A stretch of DNA of 64,000 nucleotides from Prochlorococcus marinus XMU1406 (lineage in GTDB: Bacteria; Cyanobacteriota; Cyanobacteriia; PCC-6307; Cyanobiaceae). Below the pieces are notes generated by a model. That model was not told the origin of the DNA and searched no databases. It was given only the letters and a program-made list of their open reading frames with translations. The stretch is from positions 434,001-498,000 of the forward strand of contig NZ_JAAORG010000001.1 in the NCBI RefSeq assembly GCF_017696055.1, given 5' to 3'. Positions 49,573-60,433 of this stretch are shown here, in pieces (the first letter of the stretch is position 1; each line of letters starts with the position of its first letter). Made by a program: the position numbers and the translations under genes.

Positions 49573-50367
49573 ATGAACTTTAAACCAATACCTAATAAAT
49601 TTGAATATTTAAATTGGCAAGAAATTGAGAGTGTTGCAAAAAACAAAAGATCTACAGTGATTTGGCCATTCGGTGCTGTTGAGCAACATGGGCCACATTT
49701 GCCTCTTGCTACAGATAGTATTTTTGTTGATGAAATTATTAGCGAAGTTTTTAAATTATTCCCTGCTGATTTTCCATTAAAAAAACTTCCAACTCAATAT
49801 ATTGGTTTTTCTCCAGAACATAAGGGTTTTGCTGGGACAATTTCACTTTCCTCAAATTTAATAACCTCAATGATTAAGGAAGTCGGAAGTCAATTATCTG
49901 AAATGGGTTTTAAAAGATTGATATTGATTAATGGTCATGGAGGTCAAATCTCACTATTAAATACAGCTGCAAGAGAACTAAGAAGTTTCTCACCAGAAAT
50001 GGCAGTTTTCCCTTGTTTCTTATGGAGCGGTATTAATGGATTAAGTGAATTGTTAACAAAAACTGAGATCGAGGATGGGCTCCATGCTTCTTTAGCTGAA
50101 ACAAGTTTGATGCTGGCTTTAAAACCAGAATTAGTAGGTAATGAACGCCCAAATGAGTGTATTAAAGGACAAATCCCAGAAGGCTGGAGTTTAGAGGGCA
50201 ATGCGCCTACTGCTTGGCTTACTGACGACTTCAGTAAATCAGGTGTTATAGGAGATAGTAGAGGAGCGAATGAGTCTTTAGGGCAAAATTTAAAGGAATT
50301 ATTGATTAATCATTGGTTCAAATTGATTATGAATCTGATGCAATCAGATTGGCCAAATAATTCTTAA
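49573..50367 (+). CDS. Creatininase-family metal-dependent amidohydrolase
   Basis: A 264-residue enzyme of the creatininase fold. Metal and catalytic residues appear in FGAVEQHGPHLPLATDS near residue 32, LINGHGGQISLL near 118 and GLHASLAETSLML near 174. Related proteins hydrolyse creatinine or act in riboflavin and mycofactocin paths, so the substrate cannot be named. It lies directly upstream of the alkane genes on the same strand but is separated by a promoter-like sequence. Confidence 0.85.
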   Translation: MNFKPIPNKFEYLNWQEIESVAKNKRSTVIWPFGAVEQHGPHLPLATDSIFVDEIISEVFKLFPADFPLKKLPTQYIGFSPEHKGFAGTISLSSNLITSMIKEVGSQLSEMGFKRLILINGHGGQISLLNTAARELRSFSPEMAVFPCFLWSGINGLSELLTKTEIEDGLHASLAETSLMLALKPELVGNERPNECIKGQIPEGWSLEGNAPTAWLTDDFSKSGVIGDSRGANESLGQNLKELLINHWFKLIMNLMQSDWPNNS

Positions 50368-50433
50368 ACAAGTTCAAGTAAAAAATGTGACTTAACAATT
50401 GAAACTATTTTCATGATATTTAAATAAACTCTC

Positions 50434-50439
50434 TATAAT
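50434..50439 (+). promoter_or_regulatory. Probable -10 element upstream of ado
   Basis: A perfect TATAAT lies at 50434-50439. Transcription would start near 50446, only a few bases before the ATG at 50452 but about 33 bases before the one at 50479. This favours 50479 as the ado start. No convincing -35 is seen, which is common in this genome type. Confidence 0.5.
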
Positions 50440-50478
50440 CGTGTAATATTCATGCATAATGAGCAAAAGATTACTGAC

Positions 50479-51207
50479 ATGCAAACTCTAGAATCAAATA
50501 AAAAAACTATTGAAGAATCGACTAATCCGATTTCTTTAGATTTGCCCGACTTTACTACAGATTCTTATAAGGATGCATACAGCAGAATAAATGCAATTGT
50601 TATAGAGGGAGAGCAAGAGGCTCATGATAATTACATCTCAATAGCAACGTTAATTCCAAATGAGTTAGAGGAGTTAACTAAATTGGCGAGAATGGAAATG
50701 AAGCATAAAAAAGGCTTTACTGCATGTGGAAGAAATTTAGGTGTAGTTGCTGATATGGAATTTGCTAAAAAATTCTTTTCTAAATTACATGGTAATTTTC
50801 AAGTTGCTCTTGAAAAAGGAAATTTAACAACATGTCTTTTAATACAAGCTATCTTAATTGAAGCATTTGCAATCTCTGCTTACAACGTCTACATAAGAGT
50901 TGCGGATCCTTTCGCAAAAAAAATAACAGAGGGAGTGGTTAAAGATGAATATCTTCATTTAAATTATGGTCAAGAGTGGCTTAAAGAGAACTTATCTACT
51001 TGTAAAGAGGAATTAATGGAAGCTAATAAGGTTAATCTTCCGTTAATTAAAAAGATGTTAGATGAAGTAGCAGATGACGCATCAGTTTTAGCTATGGACA
51101 GAGAAGAATTAATGGAAGAATTCATGATTGCTTATCAAGATACATTGATGGAAATAGGTCTAGATAATAGAGAAATTGCGAGAATGGCAATGGCAGCTAT
51201 CGTCTAA
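50479..51207 (+). CDS. ado: Aldehyde-deformylating oxygenase (alkane synthase)
   Basis: From the ATG at 50479 the protein has 242 residues and opens MQTLESNKK as known picocyanobacterial ADOs do; the in-frame ATG at 50452 is less likely. The ferritin-like di-iron ligands lie in EGEQEAHDNY, EMKHKKG, LIEAFAIS and KDEYLHLNYG. It converts fatty aldehydes to alkanes plus formate. Its partner aar follows 107 bases downstream. Confidence 0.95.
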   Translation: MQTLESNKKTIEESTNPISLDLPDFTTDSYKDAYSRINAIVIEGEQEAHDNYISIATLIPNELEELTKLARMEMKHKKGFTACGRNLGVVADMEFAKKFFSKLHGNFQVALEKGNLTTCLLIQAILIEAFAISAYNVYIRVADPFAKKITEGVVKDEYLHLNYGQEWLKENLSTCKEELMEANKVNLPLIKKMLDEVADDASVLAMDREELMEEFMIAYQDTLMEIGLDNREIARMAMAAIV

Positions 51208-51314
51208 TTACATTTATAATAAATTAAGGATTTTTATAATTAATCAATCCTATTTAAGAGTTACCTATATGCTATTGTTCATAACATCGTATAGAAACCA
51301 TTTATAAATTTTAA

Positions 51315-52355
51315 ATGTTTGGGTTAATAGGCCACTCAACCAGTTTTGAAGATGCAAAAAGAAAAGCTTCGATGCTAGGCTTTGATCATATTGCTGATGG
51401 CGACTTGGATGTTTGGTGTACTGCTCCTCCTCAGCTTGTTGAAAATGTAGAAGTTAAGAGTGCTACTGGAATATCTATTGAAGGTTCTTATATAGATTCG
51501 TGCTTTGTTCCTGAAATGCTTTCTAGGTTTAAAACGGCCAGAAGAAAAGTACTAAATGCTATGGAGCTAGCTCAGAAAAAAGGGATTAACATTACCGCTT
51601 TAGGAGGATTTACTTCTATTATTTTTGAGAATTTTAATCTTCTACAGCATAAACAAATTAGAAATACTTCATTAGAGTGGGAAAGGTTTACTACTGGCAA
51701 TACTCATACCGCCTGGGTTATTTGTAAGCAACTAGAAATAAATGCGCCTCGCATTGGGATAGATCTTAAAAAAGCAACTGTCGCTGTAATTGGTGCTACA
51801 GGTGATATTGGTAGTGCTGTTTGTAGATGGCTAATCAATAAAACTGGGATTTCAGAACTTCTTATGGTAGCAAGACAACAAGAACCACTAGCGCTGTTAC
51901 AAAAAGAATTAGATGGTGGCACCGTAACAAGCTTAAATGAGGCATTGCCTCAGGCGGATATTGTTGTATGGGTTGCAAGTATGCCTAAAACTATTGAAAT
52001 TGATACTGATAACTTAAAAAAACCATGTTTAATGATTGATGGTGGATACCCCAAAAATCTTGATGAGAAATTTCAGGGTGAAAATATTCATGTTTTAAAA
52101 GGAGGTATAGTGGAGTTTTTCAACGATATTGGTTGGAATATGATGGAACTTGCGGAAATGCAAAACCCTCAGCGTGAGATGTTTGCTTGCTTTGCAGAAG
52201 CTATGATTTTAGAATTTGAAAATTGTCATACAAATTTTAGTTGGGGAAGAAATAACATTTCTCTTGAAAAGATGGAATTTATTGGAGCAGCTTCTTTAAA
52301 ACATGGTTTTTCTGCGATTGGACTTGATAAGCAGCCCAAAGTACTAACTGTCTAA
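51315..52355 (+). CDS. aar: Long-chain acyl-ACP reductase
   Basis: A 346-residue NADPH-dependent reductase that turns fatty acyl-ACP into aldehyde for [17 protein letters not shown] near residue 157 binds NADPH and the catalytic Cys lies in [10 protein letters not shown] near 294. Length and order after ado are typical. AccA starts only three bases downstream, linking hydrocarbon synthesis with malonyl-CoA supply. Confidence 0.95.
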   Translation: MFGLIGHSTSFEDAKRKASMLGFDHIADGDLDVWCTAPPQLVENVEVKSATGISIEGSYIDSCFVPEMLSRFKTARRKVLNAMELAQKKGINITALGGFTSIIFENFNLLQHKQIRNTSLEWERFTTGNTHTAWVICKQLEINAPRIGIDLKKATVAVIGATGDIGSAVCRWLINKTGISELLMVARQQEPLALLQKELDGGTVTSLNEALPQADIVVWVASMPKTIEIDTDNLKKPCLMIDGGYPKNLDEKFQGENIHVLKGGIVEFFNDIGWNMMELAEMQNPQREMFACFAEAMILEFENCHTNFSWGRNNISLEKMEFIGAASLKHGFSAIGLDKQPKVLTV

Positions 52356-52358
52356 ATT

Positions 52359-53366
52359 ATGGCGAAACGTTACCTTCTTGATTTTGAAAAGCCTCTTGTT
52401 GAACTAGAGAAACAGATAGAGCAAATTAAAGAATTAGCTCGAGATTCAGAAGTTGATGTTAGCCAACAGCTTCTACAGCTTGAAACTTTAGCTGCTAGAA
52501 GGAGAGAAGAAATATTCAACTCTCTCACTCCTGCACAAAAGATTCAGGTAGCTAGACATCCTCAAAGGCCTAGCACTTTAGATTATGTTCAAATGTTTTG
52601 TGATGACTGGATAGAACTACATGGAGATAGAAATGGAGGCGATGATATGGCACTAATTGGGGGGATAGGTTCGATAAATAATAGACCAGTTTTGATGTTA
52701 GGACATCAGAAAGGAAGGGACACAAAAGAAAACGTAGTAAGAAACTTTGGAATGGCAAAACCAGGAGGTTACAGAAAAGCTCTAAGATTAATGCAGCATG
52801 CAAATAGATTTTCTTTGCCAATTCTTACATTTATTGATACTCCTGGAGCTTATGCTGGTTTAAAAGCTGAAGAACAGGGTCAAGGGGAAGCGATTGCAAG
52901 AAACCTTCGAGAGATGTTTGGATTGAAAGTTCCAATTGTGGCTACTGTAATTGGAGAAGGAGGTTCAGGAGGCGCACTTGGAATAGGTGTTGCCGATAGG
53001 TTACTAATGTTTGAACACAGTGTTTACACAGTTGCTAGTCCGGAAGCATGTGCTTCAATTTTGTGGAGAGATGCTGCGAAGGCACCAGAAGCTGCATCAG
53101 CACTTAAAATTACAGGTAAAGATTTACTTAAATTAGGTATAATTGATGAGGTATTACCAGAACCTTCTGGTGGGAATAATTGGTCTCCTTTAGATGCTGG
53201 TAACACACTAAAAGAGGCTATTGAGAAACATCTTAATGCTTTACTCCAAATGCCTGAAGACGAATTAATTGAGGAAAGATACAAAAAGTTTAGGGTTTTA
53301 GGTAAATTTATCGAAGTAAATAATATTGAGGAGATTTATAGTGAAATCCCCCAAAAAACTGAATAA
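52359..53366 (+). CDS. accA: Acetyl-CoA carboxylase carboxyltransferase subunit alpha
   Basis: The 335-residue subunit has the N-terminal AccA segment [18 protein letters not shown] and the crotonase-like core with [11 protein letters not shown] and [17 protein letters not shown]. With AccB, AccC and AccD elsewhere it makes malonyl-CoA. The SDR gene begins inside its 3' end. Confidence 0.96.
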   Translation: MAKRYLLDFEKPLVELEKQIEQIKELARDSEVDVSQQLLQLETLAARRREEIFNSLTPAQKIQVARHPQRPSTLDYVQMFCDDWIELHGDRNGGDDMALIGGIGSINNRPVLMLGHQKGRDTKENVVRNFGMAKPGGYRKALRLMQHANRFSLPILTFIDTPGAYAGLKAEEQGQGEAIARNLREMFGLKVPIVATVIGEGGSGGALGIGVADRLLMFEHSVYTVASPEACASILWRDAAKAPEAASALKITGKDLLKLGIIDEVLPEPSGGNNWSPLDAGNTLKEAIEKHLNALLQMPEDELIEERYKKFRVLGKFIEVNNIEEIYSEIPQKTE

Positions 53367-54075
53367 CTTGAAACTAGCTTTTATAACGGGTGCTACGAAA
53401 GGTATTGGTAGATCTACCACAATAACTTTTGCTAATGCTGGCTGGGATTTAATTTTACTCTCCAGGGATATGGATTTAATGGAGAAACTAAAGAGCGAAC
53501 TGTTGACAACTAAATCAAAAATTAACCTAGTAAAATGTGATTTATCTAATCCTCTAGAAATAGAGCATTGTGTTGAAGAGGCAATTGAGAAGTATGGGTG
53601 CCCTTCAGTATTGATAAATAATGCCGGATGTGCATTTAATGGCCCTTTAGTTGAAATGGAATTATGTCAATGGGAACAAACTATTCAAATAAACCTCACA
53701 AGTGTTTTTCAAATTTGTAGTTCAATAATTCCTCAAATGAGAAAAAATGGTGGTTTAGTTATTAATGTTAGTAGTCATGCCTCTTATAAGGCATTCCCCA
53801 AATGGGGAGCTTATTGTGTTTCAAAATCTGCACTAGCTATGTTTACTAAATGCTTGAGGGAGGAGGAGAGATCTAATTCAATAAGAGCGTGCACAATAAC
53901 TCTTGGTTCAGTAAATACTCCTCTTTGGGACTCCGAATCAATCAATTCTGATTTTGATAGAACTTCTATGCTCTCCTCAAGCGAGGTATCAGAAACTATT
54001 CTCTACATGGCTCAAAAACCTGAATCACAATTGATCGAAGACTTAACTTTGATGCCTTCTGGCGGAGCCTTTTAA
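53341..54075 (+). CDS. Short-chain dehydrogenase/reductase linked to the alkane-accA cluster
   Basis: About 244 residues from the GTG at 53341, which has GAGGAG seven bases upstream; a TTG at 53326 is in frame but lacks a site. [17 protein letters not shown] and the catalytic AYCVSKSAL are intact. It overlaps accA by 26 bases, so it is probably co-translated. An aldehyde or ketoacyl substrate would fit the context, but no sequence feature fixes it. Confidence 0.85.
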   Translation: MKSPKKLNNLKLAFITGATKGIGRSTTITFANAGWDLILLSRDMDLMEKLKSELLTTKSKINLVKCDLSNPLEIEHCVEEAIEKYGCPSVLINNAGCAFNGPLVEMELCQWEQTIQINLTSVFQICSSIIPQMRKNGGLVINVSSHASYKAFPKWGAYCVSKSALAMFTKCLREEERSNSIRACTITLGSVNTPLWDSESINSDFDRTSMLSSSEVSETILYMAQKPESQLIEDLTLMPSGGAF

Positions 54076-54229
54076 ACATTCTGTTTATCTGCTTAATCTT
54101 AAAAAAATGATTTTTTTTTACTGCTATTTGAACCCGATTGAACAAGGGAATGTGATATAGTATATGAGTAATTAAGCTTTTGGAAGATACAGTAAATTAA
54201 GTTGCATACAATTTTCTGTTTAGAATTTT

Positions 54230-54970
54230 ATGACCTCTACATTACCCAACGATAATATTAGAAACTTTGACGAACAGATTACTAATAAACTAATTTCTGA
54301 AATTATAAGAGACAGAATTAAGAATTCTGGTACAAGATTTAGTGCTAACGATAATATTTCTGACTTTATAAATCCTGGTGAATTAGAAATTTTAGAAAAA
54401 GAAGTTGCCTCAAGAGTTAAAGACTTACTAAAGTCCTTAATAATTGATGTTGAAAATGATCATAATACTCAAGAAACTGCTGAAAGAGTTTCAAAAATGT
54501 ATCTAAATGAAGTTTTTAAAGGCAGATATCATGAACAACCTAAAGTTACAAGTTTCCCTAATGACAAGAATCTTGATGAAATTTATACTGTTGGTCCAAT
54601 TTCAGTCAGATCTGCATGTTCACATCACTTAGTACCAATTCTAGGAGAGTGTTGGATAGGTATTAAACCTGGAAATAAAGTCATAGGACTTTCAAAATTT
54701 GCGAGAGTTGCTGATTGGGTTTTTTCAAGACCTCATATTCAGGAAGAAGCTGTAATGATCCTTGCAGATGAAATTGAAAAATTGTGTGAACCTAAAGGTT
54801 TAGGCATTATTGTGAAAGCCCAACATTATTGTATGAAGTGGAGGGGAGTAAAAGAACCAAATACAAGTATGATTAATTCTGTGGTTAGAGGGGATTTTAG
54901 ACACGATTTGAGTTTAAAACAAGAATTTTTTGAGCTTGTAAAACAACAGTCCGCTACTAATAATTACTAA
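54230..54970 (+). CDS. folE: GTP cyclohydrolase I
   Basis: This 246-residue enzyme makes dihydroneopterin triphosphate, the first step to folate and pterins. Zinc ligands and active-site residues lie in SACSHHLVPILGECWIG near 123 and KAQHYCMKWRG near 197. A 154-base AT-rich gap precedes it. An N-terminal extension of about 60 residues is longer than in E. coli. It overlaps the trpF stop by four bases. Confidence 0.96.
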   Translation: MTSTLPNDNIRNFDEQITNKLISEIIRDRIKNSGTRFSANDNISDFINPGELEILEKEVASRVKDLLKSLIIDVENDHNTQETAERVSKMYLNEVFKGRYHEQPKVTSFPNDKNLDEIYTVGPISVRSACSHHLVPILGECWIGIKPGNKVIGLSKFARVADWVFSRPHIQEEAVMILADEIEKLCEPKGLGIIVKAQHYCMKWRGVKEPNTSMINSVVRGDFRHDLSLKQEFFELVKQQSATNNY

Positions 54971-55623
54971 TTTCTTTTTAAAAACTTAAAAAGATCTTCT
55001 GTTTTTTTAATATCTTTTAAACCTGGAGATATTTCAATACTACTTGAAATATCTAATCCATCTGGTTTGAAGTCAGTGAGGATTTCATCAATCCAATCAA
55101 TTGATATTCCACCTGCCAACCACCATGGCTTGCTAAATTGCAAATTCTTTAAATAAATAGAATTTATTTTTTTCCCTGAACCTCCATAAGTTTCTTTATT
55201 CCAAGAATCAAGAAGTATCGCATCTACAAAATCCTCAAAAGGTTTTATTTTATCTATGTCCTTTTCCGTTTTTATTCTGAAAGCTTTCCATAGGCCAATA
55301 TTGGGAATTTTTTCCCTTATTTTTTTGCAATAATCAATATCTTCATCTCCATGTAATTGTATTATAGTTTCACTTGGATTTCCTAAGAAATTTTTAATAA
55401 TTAAGTCTATTGGACAATTTTGTACAACTGATACCCTCTCGATTTTTGGATACAACCTTTCTAAGGTTGTAAAAATATTTTTCTTAATTTCAGCTGATAT
55501 ATATCTTGGTGACTCTTCCACGGAAATAATGCCGATAGCATGAGCTCCTAATTTTGCTACTTGAAGAGCTTGTTCTTCTGACGTTAAGCCACAAATTTTA
55601 ATTAAAGTATTGCTCTTGGGCAT
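54967..55623 (-). CDS. trpF: Phosphoribosylanthranilate isomerase
   Basis: A 218-residue TIM-barrel enzyme of tryptophan synthesis. KICGLTSEEQA with the catalytic Cys near residue 10, IIQLHGDEDIDYC and AILLDSWNKETYGGSGKKI with the Asp near 138 are present. It stands alone, not in a trp operon, as is usual in cyanobacteria. Confidence 0.95.
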   Translation of the reverse strand: MPKSNTLIKICGLTSEEQALQVAKLGAHAIGIISVEESPRYISAEIKKNIFTTLERLYPKIERVSVVQNCPIDLIIKNFLGNPSETIIQLHGDEDIDYCKKIREKIPNIGLWKAFRIKTEKDIDKIKPFEDFVDAILLDSWNKETYGGSGKKINSIYLKNLQFSKPWWLAGGISIDWIDEILTDFKPDGLDISSSIEISPGLKDIKKTEDLFKFLKRN

Positions 55624-55678
55624 ATAATTAGCCTTTATGTAAAATTAATAATATTGCTAAATATAGCGGAGATTATTT

Positions 55679-56902
55679 TTGAGAAGTTGGCAAATTTTTA
55701 AAATATGGGGAATTCCCTTTAAAGTTCATCCTTATTGGTTTGCTATTCTCTTTTTATTCTCATGGAGTATAAGTAACCAGGTTAATTTAACTTCAGGTGA
55801 TATTTATAATATTAAAGAATCTTGGATTATAGGATTTTTTACTTCTTTTTTCTTATTATTTTCAATTATTGTTCATGAGGTATTTCGTACTTTTGTTTCA
55901 CTTAATCAGGGTGTAAAAATAAAAAAAATTACTTTTTATTTTTTAGGAGCAATTTTACAAATAGATAAGCATTGTCAAACTGCCTTAGGTAATATAAAAA
56001 TTGCAATAGTTAGACCTCTTTTATGTTTCGCTACAGCATTTATCCTACTTTTAATTAGTAATAACATTGTATCTCAAGAACAAATATCAGTTAATGTAAT
56101 TTCTAGAGTAGGTATATTTAATTTATTCTTAGGCTTCTTAAATATGATTCCAATTGGGTCTTTAGATGGGGGGAATTTATTAAAAAGTATTATTTGGCAT
56201 TTTTCAGGGAGTAAAAATAAAGGAAGAAATTTCCTCAATAAAGTTAATTTATTATTATCTTTTTTTGTTTTATTTTTTGGGATAGTTTGTTTATTTAGAT
56301 TTAACTTTTACTTTGGTTTTATTCTTTCTTTTTTGGGCTTGTTTGGAGTTAATTCTTCAAAATCTGAAAGTCAATTTTTTAAAATTGAAAACATACTTAA
56401 ATTTAGTAAAGTTTCTGAGATCAAACTAAAGCCTTTGAGGAAAATTGAATACGATTCAAATTTATTAGAATTTAATACTTTAATTAAAAATAATAATGAT
56501 GCATCTAATAAATATTTTTTTGTTACGAATAATGGTAGATGGACCGGTTTTGTTGATGAGAATATTTTAAAAACTGTTTCCTTAAAAAAATGGGAACGGA
56601 ACTTTGTTGGAGATTTTAAGAAACCAATCGATAGTTTTGAAAGTGTATCTTATAACGATAAATTATGGATAACTATAGAAAGACTTGAAGAAACAAATGA
56701 AGGTTTTTTATTGGTTCTCAATGCTGCAGGCATCCCTTTGGGGATAATTGATAGGTCAAAAATTGGAAACTTTGTATTGAATAAATTAGGTTTTAATTTG
56801 CCTTCAGAAATTGTTAACAAATTAAACTTTAAAAATCATTATCCCTTAGGAATTGAATTGCCAAGAATAATTAATTCAATGAAGCAGAAAGGAGATCTTT
56901 AG
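55679..56902 (+). CDS. M50/site-2-protease homologue with degenerate active site
   Basis: The 407-residue membrane protein has the order of a cyanobacterial site-2 protease: an N-terminal GIPFKVHPYWF segment, about six membrane helices and a C-terminal pair of CBS-like segments. The HExxH site reads HEVFR at 66-70, so the second metal His is Arg. The following AxAGP region reads AIVRPLL. The distal MIPIGSLDGG keeps Asp163. It is probably unable to bind zinc normally. The start is TTG. The stop overlaps lplA by four bases. Confidence 0.8.
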   Translation: MRSWQIFKIWGIPFKVHPYWFAILFLFSWSISNQVNLTSGDIYNIKESWIIGFFTSFFLLFSIIVHEVFRTFVSLNQGVKIKKITFYFLGAILQIDKHCQTALGNIKIAIVRPLLCFATAFILLLISNNIVSQEQISVNVISRVGIFNLFLGFLNMIPIGSLDGGNLLKSIIWHFSGSKNKGRNFLNKVNLLLSFFVLFFGIVCLFRFNFYFGFILSFLGLFGVNSSKSESQFFKIENILKFSKVSEIKLKPLRKIEYDSNLLEFNTLIKNNNDASNKYFFVTNNGRWTGFVDENILKTVSLKKWERNFVGDFKKPIDSFESVSYNDKLWITIERLEETNEGFLLVLNAAGIPLGIIDRSKIGNFVLNKLGFNLPSEIVNKLNFKNHYPLGIELPRIINSMKQKGDL

Positions 56903-57654
56903 TAATTCGTATCATGAAGTTTTCTAATAGTTTTACTATCTATGGCAATATTTTTGAAATTTATATTTGATTTATTCTTAAGGAATGAATTTCTTAAATG
57001 TTGAATTATTTGATCATTTGTTAGTCCTAAATTTATTTTTGGAGGAGCTTCTTCTTTGAATAATTTGAACCACAAATCTTTTGAAGGGTTTGTTTGAATC
57101 TCACCATGTTGAAGGAATGCCCCTTTTTTACGAAATTGGGCACTGCCTATTCTCTTAAATCCATTTTGATCAACTAAATCAGAAATTAATGAAGTCCCAA
57201 AACAATTTGTTTTAATGCGTGATTTTCGTAAATGACCATATCTTAAGTTTAGACCTAATTCTCTAAAACTTTTAATTAACCAATTATTAACCATTTCATA
57301 ACTTAAGACTTTATAGTAAGTTTTTTTAAATGTTAATGCATATGTTATGCCTCCAGAATGCAAAACAGCTCCCCCTCCAGAAGGACGCCTGACAATATTA
57401 ATTTCCCCATTTGATAATAAATTTTCCCAATGAACAGGAATTTCCTTTTGGTGATAGCCAATTGAAACCCAATTGCCAGTCCAATAGTAGAACCTCAATG
57501 TGAGAATTATTTCAGGATTGGAAATTGTCTGATCTAAAGAATTTAAATCTAAAGCCATTTGATCAAATCCAGATAAATTATTTGTCGAAAAAATTACGGC
57601 CTGATTCTTTATTCCCAAAATTAACTGTATAGATTTATTTATAATAATTTTCAA
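56899..57654 (-). CDS. lplA: Lipoate-protein ligase A family protein
   Basis: A 251-residue BPL/LplA-fold protein. [21 protein letters not shown] near residue 85 is the family's RRxSGGGxVxHxxG motif and [12 protein letters not shown] follows near 150. It attaches or transfers lipoyl groups to dehydrogenase subunits; an octanoyl-transferase role is also possible in this family. It converges with the M50 homologue. Confidence 0.88.
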   Translation of the reverse strand: MKIIINKSIQLILGIKNQAVIFSTNNLSGFDQMALDLNSLDQTISNPEIILTLRFYYWTGNWVSIGYHQKEIPVHWENLLSNGEINIVRRPSGGGAVLHSGGITYALTFKKTYYKVLSYEMVNNWLIKSFRELGLNLRYGHLRKSRIKTNCFGTSLISDLVDQNGFKRIGSAQFRKKGAFLQHGEIQTNPSKDLWFKLFKEEAPPKINLGLTNDQIIQHLRNSFLKNKSNINFKNIAIDSKTIRKLHDTNY

Positions 57655-57755
57655 AAAATTTTTTCTTTCAATTTGTTAATTACGTAACATCATTTTGTAA
57701 TAGTGTTTCAAATCCCCTCTTTTCGGTGGAGAATATAGGAAATATTTTTTTTATC

Positions 57756-57860
57756 ATGGAGCCAACTCAAACAATAAATCTAATTGCATTAAGCCTCATA
57801 GTAGTTATGCATGCAGGAGTTTTAGCCCTAAGACTAGGAATTAGTTTAGGTAGGAATTAA
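57756..57860 (+). CDS. psaM: Photosystem I reaction-centre subunit XII
   Basis: A 34-residue single-helix protein, [20 protein letters not shown] and on, ending GISLGRN. It matches PsaM closely and stabilises the photosystem I trimer interface region in the thylakoid. It was found by reading the gap between lplA and the following gene, being too short for usual gene calls. Its second residue is Glu where Ser or Thr is more common. Confidence 0.93.
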   Translation: MEPTQTINLIALSLIVVMHAGVLALRLGISLGRN

Positions 57861-57934
57861 AATCTATTAGAAAATTTAAATTTATAAGGTAATAATATAA
57901 TTAACACTGAATTGATTGATTCAGAAAATTACTA

Positions 57935-58291
57935 GTGCTAAATTTGTCAAAATCTTTTTATAAAAATAGTTATTTTTACAAAAAATACTTATGTCCTGTA
58001 TTTATAAAAAGACAACAAAAACAGGACAATTTTGTATCTTTAATTTTTTTTATTATAAAAATTTGCTTTTCCCTTTTAGCAATAATAAGCTTGATTAAAC
58101 TTGGTTACAGCTCCAAAGTCAGGTTGACAAGATTAAGGGAAATTCAAGACTCATTTTCATACGAAAAATATAGATTTAATGTTTTAACAAATAAGTTTGA
58201 TGATTTATTTTCTTCTGAAGGTGAGCAAAGATTTATGAAGGATCAGGATCAAATAATTTCTAGGGACATTATCAGAGTAATATGGCGTTGA
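57935..58291 (+). CDS. Small bitopic membrane protein (FtsB/DivIC-like layout)
   Basis: The 118-residue protein starts with GTG. It has a basic cytosolic N-terminus of about 33 residues, one membrane helix at about 34-55 (FVSLIFFIIKICFSLLAIIS) and a helical outside part (LTRLREIQDSFSYEKYRFN). It ends DIIRVIWR. The layout is that of FtsB/DivIC-type proteins and matches a conserved cyanobacterial unknown. It lies 48 bases upstream of por. No function is proved. Confidence 0.6.
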   Translation: MLNLSKSFYKNSYFYKKYLCPVFIKRQQKQDNFVSLIFFIIKICFSLLAIISLIKLGYSSKVRLTRLREIQDSFSYEKYRFNVLTNKFDDLFSSEGEQRFMKDQDQIISRDIIRVIWR

Positions 58292-58339
58292 TAGGGATGA
58301 TCTAGAATCATTCTACTTTTCATTTTTCTATTAACTTTT

Positions 58340-59350
58340 TTGCTAGTGAGTAAGAACATTAAGGGTTTAGTCCTAATAACTGGAACAACTTCAGGAGTTG
58401 GATTAAATACTCTAAAACCTCTATTAAGATTTGGATGGGAGGTTATAGCTGTTAATCGATCAAATAAAAGAGCTATAAAAATAGCTGAAGAATTCTTGAC
58501 AAAAGAGGAAGTTAAAAATGTTCATTTTATAGAAGTAGATCTTTCTAACTTGGACGATGTGAGAAAAGGTTGCCATGAAATATTAGAAAGATTTAAAAAA
58601 CCAATAAATTCTCTTATTTGTAATGCAGCAGTCTATAAGCCGAGATTAAAGAGACCTGAAAGGTCTCCCCAGGGGTTTGAAAACTCTATGGCAGTAAATC
58701 ATTTTGGCCATTTTCTTATGATAAACCTTCTTATAGAAAATATTTTATCTTCTGAAAGAGAAATTGTTTTAAATGGTAAATCAACTTTATTCAAGCCAAG
58801 AATTACAGTATTAGGGACAGTTACGGCTAATTATTCAGAACTTGGAGGAAGGATCCCCATCCCTGCCCCAGCTGATTTGGGAGATTTATCTGGATTCAAA
58901 AATGGTTTTTTATCTCCGATAAGTATGGCGAATGGAAAGAAATTTAAACCTGGTAAGGCTTACAAGGATAGCAAACTTTGCAATATGGTGACCGTTCAGG
59001 AATTATCAAAAAGATATCCTGCAGATAGGATTATTGTAAATTCTCTATATCCTGGATGTGTTGCTGATACAAAACTTTTTAGAGATACACCTTGGTTATT
59101 TAGATTACTTTTCCCGATATTTCAAAAATTCATAACAAAAGGATATGTCTCACAAAGATTGGCAGGAGAGAGGGTCGCTCAAGTTGCTACCTATAAAGAA
59201 TTTGCTAAACCATCAGTCCATTGGAGCTGGGGAAATCGTCAAAAAACTGGCAGAAAAGCTTTTTCTCAAAAGTTGTCAAAAAGAATAATTGATACGAAGA
59301 CCTCTCAACAAACTTATGATTTAACAAGCCAATTGGTAGGATTAGATTAA
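58340..59350 (+). CDS. por: Light-dependent protochlorophyllide reductase
   Basis: The 336-residue SDR-family enzyme reduces protochlorophyllide in the light with NADPH. TGTTSGVGLNTLKP near residue 14, CNAAVYKPRLK near 94, the catalytic YKDSKLCNM near 214 with the pigment-site Cys, and LYPGCVADTKLFRD are present. The TTG at 58340 or the GTG at 58346 may be the start. It converges with the dark-operative chlL at a 6-base gap. Confidence 0.95.
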   Translation: MLVSKNIKGLVLITGTTSGVGLNTLKPLLRFGWEVIAVNRSNKRAIKIAEEFLTKEEVKNVHFIEVDLSNLDDVRKGCHEILERFKKPINSLICNAAVYKPRLKRPERSPQGFENSMAVNHFGHFLMINLLIENILSSEREIVLNGKSTLFKPRITVLGTVTANYSELGGRIPIPAPADLGDLSGFKNGFLSPISMANGKKFKPGKAYKDSKLCNMVTVQELSKRYPADRIIVNSLYPGCVADTKLFRDTPWLFRLLFPIFQKFITKGYVSQRLAGERVAQVATYKEFAKPSVHWSWGNRQKTGRKAFSQKLSKRIIDTKTSQQTYDLTSQLVGLD

Positions 59351-59356
59351 TTTAGA

Positions 59357-60244
<888 letters not shown>

Positions 60245-60433
60245 TTAAAGTTTAAAACACATTATTATTTATATTCTTGCAGCGTAAATACACATGAAAT
60301 ATGTTTCTAAACAAATATGTATTTAATTGTATTAAAAGTGGGAAATATGTTCTTATAACTGGATTTTTAGGATTAAATCTTTTGAATTATGAGTGAAAAT
60401 ACTCATGACTTAATTACAATTTATCAGTAAAAA

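Noticed and set aside
50452-50478. ATG at 50452 as the ado start
   Set aside because: It lies about 12 bases after a perfect -10 box, leaving almost no leader, and the known family N-terminus begins at 50479.
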